A DNA stretch of 64,000 nt from Mycobacterium attenuatum (GTDB lineage: Bacteria; Actinomycetota; Actinomycetes; Mycobacteriales; Mycobacteriaceae): positions 48,322 to 112,321 of the forward strand of contig NZ_UPHT01000138.1 of NCBI RefSeq assembly GCF_900566085.1, in the 5' to 3' direction. A program made the position numbers and the translations under genes. Each line of letters opens with the position of its first letter. Position 1 is the stretch's first letter. Positions 51,319 to 60,581 of the stretch are shown here, piece after piece. The notes under the pieces are model-generated. The model was not told the DNA's origin. It worked only from the letters and a program-made list of their open reading frames with translations, and did not search any database.

Positions 51319-51741
51319 CACCGGAACAGTATGCATTGCTGAAAGCGCATCAAGAGCCAATCGAGCTGAAACGCCGCGGCGACTAGTTCGCAGCTACGCA
51401 GGCACCGCAACGGCCTGGGCGCGGTGACGGCCACCACGCACGAGCAACCCGGCTCGCTGCCCTGAACGACGCGCCGCTGCGGCCAACCGAATCCCGCACA
51501 GGCGCTGCCCGATAGCCGGCGGTAATGATCGCCGGACGACCCGAACCTCGCTACCGAGGCGGCATCGGTTCTGGCCATGCCTCAAGTCAGTTGCGCTGTG
51601 CGCCTCGCAAATACTGCATTTCGGCCACCGCCGGGCGCGCTGAGTTTGCTAAAGTTCCGCCAGACTTCGAAAGTCCCGGTTGCGCGGCGCACAGCACAGC
51701 CCGCCGGCGATGCAGCAGGTCGGAGCGAGGAGGACCCGTCG
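51319..51741. other. 423-base divergent intergenic region
   Basis: Lies between the BcsB-like gene (minus) and a GT4 gene (plus) and should hold both promoters. The plus-strand gene has a strong GAGGAGGA at 51727-51734. No riboswitch, repeat or other gene seen. Confidence 0.5.
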
Positions 51742-52956
51742 TTGCCTGAACCACGGCTGCGTGAAAGTGCCCGAGGCGACAAGCAGTCGACGGCATCAGG
51801 ACCGGTCCGCTTCCCGATCCGGATACTGACGGTCGGGACCGCGCCGACCGGGCCCAACAGCCGCGGCGGCATGGCGGCGGTAACGCAATTGCTGATCGAG
51901 GATAACGATCCGCGGTTCCACATCCGCTCCGTTTCCACCTACGTAGACGACTCCCTGCCCGTGTGGCTCTGGACGGGGATCTCGGGCATGCTCAAGGCTT
52001 CAGCGCTGTTGCTGGCCGGCGTGGTCGACGTACTGCACGTCCACTTTTCGTTGCGCGGCAGCGTCGTCCGCAAGTCCCTACCGCTTTTCGTAGCGCGCAT
52101 GCTGGGCATACCGACGATAATCCATTGTCACAGCTCGCACTTCTTCACCTGGTTCGATGGGCTGCCGGCTCCGCTGCGCCGCGCCGTGCGGGCGGCACTG
52201 CGCGCCGACTACGTGGTGCTGCTCGGTGAATCTCACATGGTGGCGTCCTCTGCGAGACTCGGATTCGAGGTGTCCAAAGCCCGGCTCCTCTATAACCCCG
52301 TGGTCATGCCCCGTGATGCGCCACCGCCTCGGACCCGCCGACCATTGTCGGCGGTGTCGCTGGGCAGATTGGGCACCAACAAGGGAAGCTATGACCTTGT
52401 ACGGGCAATTGGCCTGCTGCCCAACGATATTCGGGCCGATCTGCGGATCACGCTGGCCGGGGACGGCGAGGTGGACCAGGTGCGCGAGTTTGTCCGCGCC
52501 GAAGCACTCGACGACACCATTGACGTCGTCGGGTGGGTCGGCCCGGCGGACCGCGACCGGCTGTTGGCCGAGTCGGCGATCTTCGTGTTACCCAGCTACA
52601 GCGAGGGCCTTCCGATGTCGGTGCTGGAGGCGATGGCCAACGGGGTGGTGCCGGTGACCACGCCGGTGGGCGCGATACCGGAAGTGGTGACCGACGGTGT
52701 GAACGGTCTGCTGGTCAAACCCGGCGAACCAGCCCAGTTGGCAGCGGCGCTGCAGGCCCTCATCGTCGATACGAAGTTGCGTGATCGCCTGGCCGCCGCC
52801 GCTTACGCACGTGCCGGCAAGTTCGACGTCGCCCGCTGGCGGGACGCACTGCACGACGTGTGGCTGGCTGCGGCATCGCAGCCAAGAACTGTTAGCCCGC
52901 GGTGGCCATTCGCCGGCTTCCGCCGTAGCGACGCGGCAATCCTCCGGAGACCATGA
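51742..52956 (+). CDS. GT4 glycosyltransferase (paralogue A)
   Basis: A 404-residue GT-B enzyme. TTG 51742 is selected by GAGGAGGA seven bases upstream. Motifs: ILTVGTAPTGPNSRGGMAAVTQLL at the start, VDVLHVHFSLRGSVVRKSLPL, IIHCHSSHFFTWFDGLP, LGRLGTNKGSYDLVRAIGLLP, and the donor-site SYSEGLPMSVLEAMANGVVPV with E(x7)E. It is closely similar along its length to the GT4 enzyme at the other end of the locus, so they are paralogues that probably add related sugars. Its 3' end overlaps the convergent deacetylase gene by 65 bases. Confidence 0.92.
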   Translation: MPEPRLRESARGDKQSTASGPVRFPIRILTVGTAPTGPNSRGGMAAVTQLLIEDNDPRFHIRSVSTYVDDSLPVWLWTGISGMLKASALLLAGVVDVLHVHFSLRGSVVRKSLPLFVARMLGIPTIIHCHSSHFFTWFDGLPAPLRRAVRAALRADYVVLLGESHMVASSARLGFEVSKARLLYNPVVMPRDAPPPRTRRPLSAVSLGRLGTNKGSYDLVRAIGLLPNDIRADLRITLAGDGEVDQVREFVRAEALDDTIDVVGWVGPADRDRLLAESAIFVLPSYSEGLPMSVLEAMANGVVPVTTPVGAIPEVVTDGVNGLLVKPGEPAQLAAALQALIVDTKLRDRLAAAAYARAGKFDVARWRDALHDVWLAAASQPRTVSPRWPFAGFRRSDAAILRRP

Positions 52957-53962
52957 GCCGAAAGTAGTCGAACGACGAATCGCTGCCCACCGCTAGCCGC
53001 GGCAATTCCAGCGGGTCGCAGCCGCGATCGGCAAAACCCGTCACAGCAGTCAACGCCCATCGCACGCCGCGACCGCGGAGCACCTCCTTGGCGCGCGTGT
53101 CGAAGTCCTCTAGCCGACCGTTGGGGTACGCGAAAATAGTTGGTGCCCAACCAATCTCACGCTCGACAGCCGCGCAGGAATCGGTGATCTCCTGCTCGAG
53201 CTTGTCGTCGTCGCACCGGGCGAGGATCGGGTGGGTCACCGTGTGCGGATACAGCCTCACCAGACCGTCGCCTGCCATCTCACGCGCCTGGTCCCACGAA
53301 AGCATCTGGAACGGACCGGCGTCCCCGCCGTCCGGGCAGCCCAGCGCCTCGAGAATCTCGTCCAGTACGGCGATCCGCTGCGCGTCGGCCAGACCCTTCA
53401 GCCGCTCAACCGAAGTCGCGTAGACCGCACCGCGGTTGGCTGAGCCGTCGAGCGAACGCATGCCCAGGCCCAGCGCGGCCAGGTCGATCTCGGTTGCCCG
53501 GGTGCGTGCGATCGCCAGCCAGAGCCGGTCAGGCCACAGTGCTTCGTCGCTGCCCATCGGGCCGGTCGCCAGAAATACCGCGGCGGGCAGTTTCAGAGCG
53601 CGCAATACCGGCATCGCGTGTGTGGCGAGGTTGCGAGTGCCGTCGTCGAAGGTGATCGCCATGGCGCGCGGCGGCAATGTCCCCGCCGCAAGGCGATCGA
53701 GGGCCTCTTCGAGCGGAAGGACGTTGAAATGCTTGCGCACATATTCGAGTTGACGGCGATACAGCTGCGACCCGAGCACATGCCAGCAGGGCGGCGCCAA
53801 CGGTTCGTCCTCCACACCGTGGAACATCACGATCGCGAGTAGATCGCGGTGTCGCCGCCGGGCCCACGCCGGCACCCCTGCGGCGCACAGCAATCCGGCC
53901 GCGAAGTTCTTGATAGCTGCCCGGGAAACCTGCGACGTGAGGCCGTTGAATCTTGCCATCAT
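52892..53962 (-). CDS. Polysaccharide deacetylase (NodB-type, CE4)
   Basis: A 356-residue carbohydrate esterase. The catalytic Asp and metal Asp are in AITFDDGTRN near residue 108, and the metal His pair is in PHTVTHPIL near 230, followed by FAYPNGRLED and the late WALTAVTGF. Membrane targeting is unclear: the N-terminus (AAIKNFAAGLLCAAGVPAW) could be an amphipathic or weak membrane helix. It would remove N- or O-acetyl groups from the polysaccharide or a lipid-linked unit. It overlaps the end of the convergent GT4 gene. Confidence 0.9.
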   Translation of the reverse strand: MMARFNGLTSQVSRAAIKNFAAGLLCAAGVPAWARRRHRDLLAIVMFHGVEDEPLAPPCWHVLGSQLYRRQLEYVRKHFNVLPLEEALDRLAAGTLPPRAMAITFDDGTRNLATHAMPVLRALKLPAAVFLATGPMGSDEALWPDRLWLAIARTRATEIDLAALGLGMRSLDGSANRGAVYATSVERLKGLADAQRIAVLDEILEALGCPDGGDAGPFQMLSWDQAREMAGDGLVRLYPHTVTHPILARCDDDKLEQEITDSCAAVEREIGWAPTIFAYPNGRLEDFDTRAKEVLRGRGVRWALTAVTGFADRGCDPLELPRLAVGSDSSFDYFRLMVSGGLPRRYGGSRRMATAG

Positions 53963-54252
53963 TGGGCGAACTCTAATCAGCGCTCACCGGTTTGGCCGCA
54001 ACACCGCCGCACACACGTCGGGTATGCATGCCTTCGAGCTTGGCACCAGTGGATGCGGCTCTGTCCGCAGAGCCATTCGCATGTGTGACTCGGCAATGGA
54101 CGCTAGGCTCTCGTCGGTAATCAACCCAATGACGAACGGCTAGCCGAGATGGACCGGTGCGGCAACGAGACTCGAGTGCGAAACCAACGCCGCCGACGCG
54201 TCGGCAGAGCCGATCTTTCACCCGCACAGCATGAGCAACCGGCGGTGACGGC

Positions 54253-55227
54253 TTGACGCGTGCACTGCGCGACATCCTGGCCCCGTCGCGTCTTACCCAC
54301 ATCGTCGATGTCGGGGCCAGCCGCAGCTGCGGCGACTGGCCGTACACGCCGATGCTCGACGCCGGCTTGTGCTGCGTGACAGGGTTCGAGCCGGGGCGCG
54401 AAGCGTTGCTCGAGTTGCACAGGACCTGCGGGCCTAACGAGCGCTACCTGCCCTATGCGCTGGGCGACGGCCACCCCGCGACGCTGAAGATCTGTCCCGC
54501 GCCGGGCGCCATGACCAGCCTGCTCGAACCGGACCCACTGGCGCAGGGACTGTTCACGCTTTTCGATGAGTTTGGACAAGTGACCGCCCGAGTCCCGGTT
54601 GACACACATCGGCTCGATGACATCGGCGAGATCGAGCATCTCGACCTGTTGAAGATCGACATCCAGGGAGGTGAGCTGGCGGTATTTCAAAATGGACGCG
54701 ACAAGCTCGCTGAAGCGGTGGCAATTCAGACCGAGGTGTCTTTTATCACCCTATATCAAGACCAGCCGCCATTCGGAGAGGTCGACTTAGAGTTACGACG
54801 CCAGGGATTTATCCCGCATTGCCTTCCCGGCCAGGTGACGAGGTGGGTGATCGGTGACTTTGCGATCGGCGATCCTTATCGGGCGCTGAATCAGATCTTA
54901 GAGACCGACATCGTCTATGTGCGCGACTTTATCCGCCCGGGGCGTATGAGTGACGAGCAATTGAAGCATTTGGCGATGATCGCGCATCACTGTTATCAGT
55001 CGTTTGACTTGGCATTGCGGTGTGCGCAGTTATTGGAAGACCGCAACGCTGTGCCGGCGGGAAGTTCGCGCCGGTACCTGGAGGTTTGTCGACGCAGCGT
55101 CGGCTACAAACGAGCGATCTGGTGGGCACAACATCACGCGGCGCGGCTGAAGTATCGGCTGAGGGCAATGGCCAACTCGGCCGGCGCTGCCCATGGTCGC
55201 CAACGACGGGTGGGCGGCGGCGGGTGA
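54253..55227 (+). CDS. FkbM-family methyltransferase A
   Basis: A 324-residue O-methyltransferase of the FkbM family. The SAM site is THIVDVGASRSCGDW near residue 16, CVTGFEPGREALLEL gives the acidic loop, and LDLLKIDIQGGELAVF near 136 is the family hallmark. A C-terminal helical extension (about 225-324) with the basic RYLEVCRRSVGYKRAIWW is longer than usual. A TTG start is used because no ATG or GTG fits. FkbM enzymes often methylate sugar hydroxyls in polysaccharide and glycolipid loci. Confidence 0.85.
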   Translation: MTRALRDILAPSRLTHIVDVGASRSCGDWPYTPMLDAGLCCVTGFEPGREALLELHRTCGPNERYLPYALGDGHPATLKICPAPGAMTSLLEPDPLAQGLFTLFDEFGQVTARVPVDTHRLDDIGEIEHLDLLKIDIQGGELAVFQNGRDKLAEAVAIQTEVSFITLYQDQPPFGEVDLELRRQGFIPHCLPGQVTRWVIGDFAIGDPYRALNQILETDIVYVRDFIRPGRMSDEQLKHLAMIAHHCYQSFDLALRCAQLLEDRNAVPAGSSRRYLEVCRRSVGYKRAIWWAQHHAARLKYRLRAMANSAGAAHGRQRRVGGGG

Positions 55228-55395
55228 CACATAATCGTTGCCCACCAAGCCGCGACCGGCGCGGAGCCCGCCCGCTACCGGCGAGCGGCGTGTTTGGATC
55301 CGCTGACTTTGCGATGCCGTTACGGTTTCGGGCGTGCGCGAAACCCCGGATGCCGGTCGCAAACGAAAGCTTGCGGAGGACTTGCGGAGGGCCAA

Positions 55396-56154
55396 GTGAG
55401 CACTCGACCAGAGCTGAAGACCGTCGACGTCTACAACGAGGATGCGATCCTCGTTTCGTCGATCATCAAAGACCTCGGACGCCCATTGGAGATCCTGGAA
55501 GCCGGTTGCGGGCTTGACTGGCCGCTGGATCTCGACGGCGTCGACTATCGGCTGACCGGTATCGACCTCGACAAGGATGCCCTGCAAAGCCGTATTCAGA
55601 AGATGGGTGACCTGCACGAGGCGATCATCGGCGACCTCGCGGCACCGGCGACCATTCCAGCCAGCCGTTACGACGTCATCTACAACTCCTTCGTCCTCGA
55701 GCACATACCTGACGCCGAGGGCGCGCTGATCAACATGCTGAACGGGCTCAAACCGGGAGGGCTTTTGGTGCTGCGCATCCCGGACCGGGACTCGGTATAC
55801 GGGTGGACGGCAAGGCGCATGCCTTTTCGGCTTCACATCGCTTATTACCGGTACTTTGTGCGTTATCCGCACGCTGGAAAACCCGGGCATTCACCATTTC
55901 CCACCTATTATGCGCCCCTTATTTCCCGTGCCGGGATACGCGACTTCTGCAACAGAAACGGCTGCACGATTCTCGAAGAACGGGGACATACGTACTACGT
56001 GCGCGGCACGGACGTTCGGGTGCGGATAACGCGGGCATATGCGAAAGCCCTGTCGGCGATTTCTCTTGGCGCACTATCGTGGCGGCACAACAATCTCACC
56101 TATGTCATACGTAAGGGCGAAGCTGGCTCGCTCGGGGATGACCCGGTTTCATAA
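55396..56154 (+). CDS. SAM-dependent class I methyltransferase B
   Basis: A 252-residue methyltransferase from GTG 55396 with GGAGGGCC upstream. Motifs: PLEILEAGCGLDWPL, YRLTGIDLDKDAL, YDVIYNSFVLEHIPDAEGALINML, and GGLLVLRIPDRDSVYGW, which resemble Methyltransf_11/23 enzymes. A C-terminal part (about 150-252) with PFRLHIAYYRYFV and HAGKPGHSPFPTYY is probably substrate-binding. It follows FkbM A on the same strand. Confidence 0.85.
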   Translation: MSTRPELKTVDVYNEDAILVSSIIKDLGRPLEILEAGCGLDWPLDLDGVDYRLTGIDLDKDALQSRIQKMGDLHEAIIGDLAAPATIPASRYDVIYNSFVLEHIPDAEGALINMLNGLKPGGLLVLRIPDRDSVYGWTARRMPFRLHIAYYRYFVRYPHAGKPGHSPFPTYYAPLISRAGIRDFCNRNGCTILEERGHTYYVRGTDVRVRITRAYAKALSAISLGALSWRHNNLTYVIRKGEAGSLGDDPVS

Positions 56155-56264
56155 CCGTTCGTTCGTGAGCCATCGCGTGAAGGGCAATGACGGTATCGCG
56201 AGGTCTTCGACCGACGAGGATGTGTCCGTGCACGTCGGCGTTTCAGCGAATGAAAGCCCGGATT

Positions 56265-56927
56265 TCACATCGAGCCCGTCTGGACGGCGACCAACGACTT
56301 GATCAGACCGCCGAATCGCTCGTACCAGATGGTCGATGACGGGAAGTACCGACGCATCTGCGAAATACCGATCAGATCGATTTCGTCGACCTGTTCCTGC
56401 GCCTCTTCACGCGTGTGGGTCCGAATGTAGCCGCGGTTCCAGTGCATCGATATCTGCACCCGCGCTTCGTAGGGCAGCCACTGGATGCCGGGAAAGAGCC
56501 AGTGCGGTTCGATCGGAAAATACCGGTACGGCGTCTGCACCCAATGGCGATCGGCCAGCGAGCGGATGTGGTCAGCCAAACGCTGCCGTCGCGCGTGGCC
56601 ACCCACATGCTCGAGCAGCGAATTGGAGTACACCAGATCGAAGCGATCGCCCGCGACCGCGCTGGGCAGGTCGCATGCGTCGCCCTGGATCGCGACAACA
56701 CCGTCGATCGACGACTCCTGCGGCAGCAGGTTTACCGCGGTAACCGACTTGGGCAGCACCGGCGCCATCCGCCACGACTCGGGTGTGCCGCCCAGGTCCA
56801 GTACCCGCATTTCCGCGAAGGACGGGAAGGTGTCGATGAAGTGCTGCCAGCGCCGGGCGCGAGCACGCCCGGACAACGACCGCCTCGAATTGACGTCCGT
56901 AGCGGCGTTCCGCAACCAGGTTGACAT
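56265..56927 (-). CDS. SAM-dependent class I methyltransferase C
   Basis: A 220-residue methyltransferase: MRVLDLGGTPESWRM (motif I), VTAVNLLPQES, GDACDLPSAVAGDRFDLVYSNSLLEHVGG, and QTPYRYFPIEPHWLFPGIQWLP. The last segment is typical of small methyltransferases in polysaccharide and glycopeptidolipid clusters. GGGGT lies upstream of the ATG. It is followed, on the same strand, 237 bases upstream, by another methyltransferase. Confidence 0.85.
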   Translation of the reverse strand: MSTWLRNAATDVNSRRSLSGRARARRWQHFIDTFPSFAEMRVLDLGGTPESWRMAPVLPKSVTAVNLLPQESSIDGVVAIQGDACDLPSAVAGDRFDLVYSNSLLEHVGGHARRQRLADHIRSLADRHWVQTPYRYFPIEPHWLFPGIQWLPYEARVQISMHWNRGYIRTHTREEAQEQVDEIDLIGISQMRRYFPSSTIWYERFGGLIKSLVAVQTGSM

Positions 56928-57164
56928 TTACCCCGACTCTTGGTCGCCCGTCCGAGAATCTGCACTGCGGCGTTCCGAATGACAAGCCGCCGGCAGGCGC
57001 CGCGTAGTGAGAGTAATCGCTGCCACCGATGGCCGCAAGGGTATGGGCGATCGCATCTTCTTCGCAGGCAATTCCCTTCCGCCCCAACCGATTCGGGCTG
57101 AGCGGCTAAACGAGTAACCTGAATATCGTGCGCGGCAACGGCGGCACAATTTCGCTGAAGACGG

Positions 57165-57974
57165 TCAGACGCCGAAGATGGCGTAGATGCTGACGGTAGT
57201 GAATCTGTCGAGCCGCCGGAACCGCGTGCGCGCCTTTTCGAGCACCGGCAGCAGCCGCTTGTCGCCGCAGTTGTAGGCGAGGTGCATGAGCCGCAGCCCG
57301 CTGTCATCGAACGCGGCCCGGAACTGGTCGGGGGTATTGCCGTTGAGGCCGATGTCCAACAACGAACTCACCGGATGCCCGTTGTGCCGGGCAGCGGCCG
57401 CATACACCACGCGTTTGGGCAAAACCGCATGCGCCCAGGGCACTTTCAGGCCGGTGCGGCCGTGGTCGCCGTAGGGGCTGTAGTACAGCGGACTGAAGCC
57501 CGCGTAGAGAATTCCGCCCGGCCGGACCAAATGCTTGCCGAGCGCCTTCAGTAACGAGGCGACGTCCGGGGCGTGCTCGAAGGTGTCCTTGGACACGATC
57601 ACATCGAATGGTTCGGCTACCGGAAGCGACAGCGCGTCGACCGCGCGAAATGTCACGCGGTCGCGCAGCTGGGGAAATCGCTGCGCCACGTTGCGGTCGG
57701 CGAAGGCGATGAGGTCCTCGTACAGGTCGACGCCGACCACGGTGGCTCCCGCTTGCGCCATTTCAATGGACAGTGCCCCAAGGCCGCAGCCGACATCGAG
57801 CACGCGTTTGCCGGTCCAGTCCGGGGGCGCGATTCCCAACCGATGCCAAAACTCTTCGTTGGACTCCGTTTGCGATTCGAAATACTGCAACGCGGATTCT
57901 TCGCTTTGCGTCAACGCGGCGATTCCCGTCTGTGCGATGGTTTGGCAACTGAATTTAGCCGGATATTCAGGCAT
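57165..57974 (-). CDS. SAM-dependent class I methyltransferase D
   Basis: A 269-residue methyltransferase: KRVLDVGCGLGALSIEMAQAGATVVGVDLYEDLI (UbiE/Coq3-like motif I), RAVDALSLPVAEPFDVIVSKDTFEHAPD, HLVRPGGILYAGFSPLYYSP, and a C-terminal GDHGRTGLKVPWAHAVLP that is common in sugar-modifying members. The N-terminal ~50 residues are an extra helical part. It lies 19 bases from the end of GT4 paralogue B, on the same strand, and probably belongs to the wzc-wzy-GT4 transcript. Confidence 0.87.
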   Translation of the reverse strand: MPEYPAKFSCQTIAQTGIAALTQSEESALQYFESQTESNEEFWHRLGIAPPDWTGKRVLDVGCGLGALSIEMAQAGATVVGVDLYEDLIAFADRNVAQRFPQLRDRVTFRAVDALSLPVAEPFDVIVSKDTFEHAPDVASLLKALGKHLVRPGGILYAGFSPLYYSPYGDHGRTGLKVPWAHAVLPKRVVYAAAARHNGHPVSSLLDIGLNGNTPDQFRAAFDDSGLRLMHLAYNCGDKRLLPVLEKARTRFRRLDRFTTVSIYAIFGV

Positions 57975-57993
57975 TCACCCATACGGTTGACTC

Positions 57994-59112
57994 TCACCCC
58001 GAAAGTACCGGGGGCTTGCTCGCCAGCCCGGTCCACAGCTGGGTCAGCTGCTGATACCAGCGGTCGAGCCCGAACTCGCCCGCCCGGTCGCGTGCGACCG
58101 CGCCAAGACCCGCCCGCAACTGTTCGTCGGTCACCAGGACGTTCAGCGATCCCGCAATCTGACCTGGACAGCCGGGTTCGACGATCAGCCCGTCGATGCG
58201 ATCGCTGATCACCTCGCCCATGCTGCCCACCATCGTGGTCACCGGCACCAGCCCGTACGCCATCGCCTCCAGCAGCGCCACCGGCAGGCCTTCGTTGTAG
58301 CTGGGCAACACGAAAACGTGTGCGCTGGCGAGCAATTCGTCGCGCGCCGCGGGTTCAAGCCAGCCCGCAACGCGGATGGCCTCGCCCAGCCCGGCCCCGT
58401 TGACCGCGGCGCGCACCTCGTCGACTTCGCCGTCGCCGGCCAGCGTCACCCGCAGCCGGTTGCGAACCGTCGCGTCGAGCGAGGCAACGGCGACGATCAG
58501 GTCATAGCTGCCCTTGCGCGCCCCCAGCCGACCCACCGACACCGCATGCACCCGCTCGGCACCGACCTGGGTCACCGCGACGTCGGGGATCCGAACAGCG
58601 TTGTGCAGCACGCTGATTCGGCTGTCCGTCACCCGCAGCCGGGTGGCGTATTCCTCAAGCTGACGCTCGCCCAGCACCAGCCAGCGATCGGCGGGCAGCA
58701 TGCGGCGCACCGCGGCCTGCGCCAGCGGCGGCAGTCGATCGAACCAGCCGGCGAAGTCGTAGCTGTGTGCGTGCACCACTGCCGGTACCCGGGCCAGCCG
58801 CGCCGCCCACAACGGCAGCGCCTTGCGGACCACGCTGCCGCCGTGTGCCAGGTGTACGTGCAAAACGTCGGCGCGACCGCACAGCACCAGCCAGGTGGCA
58901 CGCATCATTCCGTGCACGCCGACCAGCAGCCGCCGCCACCTGGGTTCGTCGACGAATGTCGGCACGACGGTGATGCAGATTCGCTCGTCGGGATGTGCTG
59001 CCATCAGGGCGATCACGGTAGCCATGCCGCCCCGGCTGTCCGGCGCGGTCGGGGCCGGACCCACCACCAGTACCCGCAGTGGGCGCACCGCAGCCTTTCC
59101 GACCGAATTCAC
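57994..59112 (-). CDS. GT4 glycosyltransferase (paralogue B)
   Basis: A 372-residue GT-B enzyme from a GTG that overlaps the end of the polymerase gene (GTGA). Motifs: LRVLVVGPAPTAPDSRGGMATV, ADVLHVHLAHGGSVVRKALPL, VVHAHSYDFAGWFDRLPP, SVGRLGARKGSYDLIVAV, SYNEGLPVALLEAMAYGLVPV (E(x7)E). The same motifs in the same order occur in paralogue A, with different residues at the presumed sugar pocket. Its place in the wzc-wzy transcript ties it to the repeat unit. No membrane segment. Confidence 0.92.
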   Translation of the reverse strand: MNSVGKAAVRPLRVLVVGPAPTAPDSRGGMATVIALMAAHPDERICITVVPTFVDEPRWRRLLVGVHGMMRATWLVLCGRADVLHVHLAHGGSVVRKALPLWAARLARVPAVVHAHSYDFAGWFDRLPPLAQAAVRRMLPADRWLVLGERQLEEYATRLRVTDSRISVLHNAVRIPDVAVTQVGAERVHAVSVGRLGARKGSYDLIVAVASLDATVRNRLRVTLAGDGEVDEVRAAVNGAGLGEAIRVAGWLEPAARDELLASAHVFVLPSYNEGLPVALLEAMAYGLVPVTTMVGSMGEVISDRIDGLIVEPGCPGQIAGSLNVLVTDEQLRAGLGAVARDRAGEFGLDRWYQQLTQLWTGLASKPPVLSG

Positions 59113-60581
59113 CCAAACCCACCGGTGAGCACCCGGGCCGGGGGGCCGGCCATCTCGTCTACTGCCGCGGCCGCCGGCCGCAGACCGGCGAACCCCATCG
59201 TCGCGCCCAGGGCCAGACCAAGCGAAACGGCGTCCGTCGGCATCTCCGGCAACGGCCACACGGTGGACATCGCGAGCAGGCCGGCGCTGACCGCCGCGCT
59301 GATCTTGGCCGGCGCCGACGCTCGGCGCAGCGCCCGCAGCAGCGGCGTCACCGCGAACACGGCGAACGCCGCCATGCCCACCATCCCGGCTTTGGCGAGC
59401 CACCACAGGTAGAACAGGTGGGAGTAGGTCGGATAGAACTTCATGGTGAACTCGTCGGGGTCGCTCCCGTACGGTTGCTGATAGGCGTAGCCCAGGCCGT
59501 GGCCGAACACCGGCGCCTGGGCGATAGCGCGGTCCAGGTTTTCGACTTCTCGCAGCCTGTCCAGTGTCGACGGGTCAACCGCGAGCGCACCTGTCGAAAC
59601 CCCGCCCAGCACCCGGCGATTGAATGCGCTGAACTGCTCGGCAATCCACGTTCCGGTCGATGAACCCTGCAGCAGAAACAGCGACCACGCCACCGTCGCC
59701 GCGATGACCAGCACGCTGATCGCGGTCAGGGTGAGTGACCGGCGCAGGGTCAACCAATTGAAACCGGCAAGTACGGCGACGACGGCGGCCACCGCAAAGG
59801 AAATCAAGGGGTTACGGCTGAATGACAGCAGCGAAATGATCAGCGCGGGCGGCCCCAGCACCAGATACATAGCGGGCCGGACCCGGCCGACGATCGTGGC
59901 GGCGATCAGTGCGGTCAGCACCGCCGTGGCCGGCGTCTGCGCCGACAGGATGATGCGTAGCGCTTCGCCGGCGCCGCTGCCCTGCAGGCTTTCCGCCCGG
60001 CCGGCGAGCCGGACGGCATGAAACGAGCCGACAATGGCCATCGCGGCCGAAAACCACAGAATCACGACCATCGCGCGGATCGACCCTTTGACGTAATTGC
60101 CCTTGACGATCAGCAATGCCAGGATGAACCCGGCGACCATCTCGAGCAGCGTCGTCGATTCCCGGATCACCACCCAGTCGGCATGCCCGGTGGCGAAGCC
60201 GACAACGGTCGAAAACACCACCATCAACGCGAAGATCCCCGGCAACACGAAGTCGGAGAAGCGCGGTTTGACGACCGGGATCAGATAACAAATCGCCAGC
60301 ACCAGCGCCGCCTGATAGGCGTAGATGACCGCCGGGCCGACGACTTTGCCGACGTGCAAGTCGGCCGGCAGTGCCGCAAACGCCCAGAAAAGCGCGACCC
60401 AGACCATCGCTTCGGGTTTGGCCCAGTACACGACCAGGCTGAACATCGCCGCGATCAGCATCAGTCCCTGGCCGGTTTGGCGTACCGCGAACACGCCAAC
60501 CAGAAAGCACCCGAACCCGAAAACGGCCAGTACTGCTCCAGCCGTCGCCAGCCGATGGCGATCCCGTAGATAGACAATCAC
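59109..60581 (-). CDS. Wzy-type polysaccharide polymerase / O-antigen ligase-like protein
   Basis: A 490-residue membrane protein with about 12 helices. It opens RLATAGAVLAVFGFGCFLVGVF and has the long external loop of polymerases around 320-390, with AEQFSAFNRRVLGG and FGHGLGYAYQQPYGSDPDEFTMKFYPTYSHLFYLWWLAKAG, resembling the O-antigen ligase/Wzy pattern (GxGxG then H-x3-L). Such proteins join flipped repeat units on the outer face of the membrane. GTG start overlaps the Wzc-like gene by four bases, and its own end overlaps the GT4 gene, so three genes are translationally coupled. Confidence 0.85.
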   Translation of the reverse strand: MIVYLRDRHRLATAGAVLAVFGFGCFLVGVFAVRQTGQGLMLIAAMFSLVVYWAKPEAMVWVALFWAFAALPADLHVGKVVGPAVIYAYQAALVLAICYLIPVVKPRFSDFVLPGIFALMVVFSTVVGFATGHADWVVIRESTTLLEMVAGFILALLIVKGNYVKGSIRAMVVILWFSAAMAIVGSFHAVRLAGRAESLQGSGAGEALRIILSAQTPATAVLTALIAATIVGRVRPAMYLVLGPPALIISLLSFSRNPLISFAVAAVVAVLAGFNWLTLRRSLTLTAISVLVIAATVAWSLFLLQGSSTGTWIAEQFSAFNRRVLGGVSTGALAVDPSTLDRLREVENLDRAIAQAPVFGHGLGYAYQQPYGSDPDEFTMKFYPTYSHLFYLWWLAKAGMVGMAAFAVFAVTPLLRALRRASAPAKISAAVSAGLLAMSTVWPLPEMPTDAVSLGLALGATMGFAGLRPAAAAVDEMAGPPARVLTGGFG

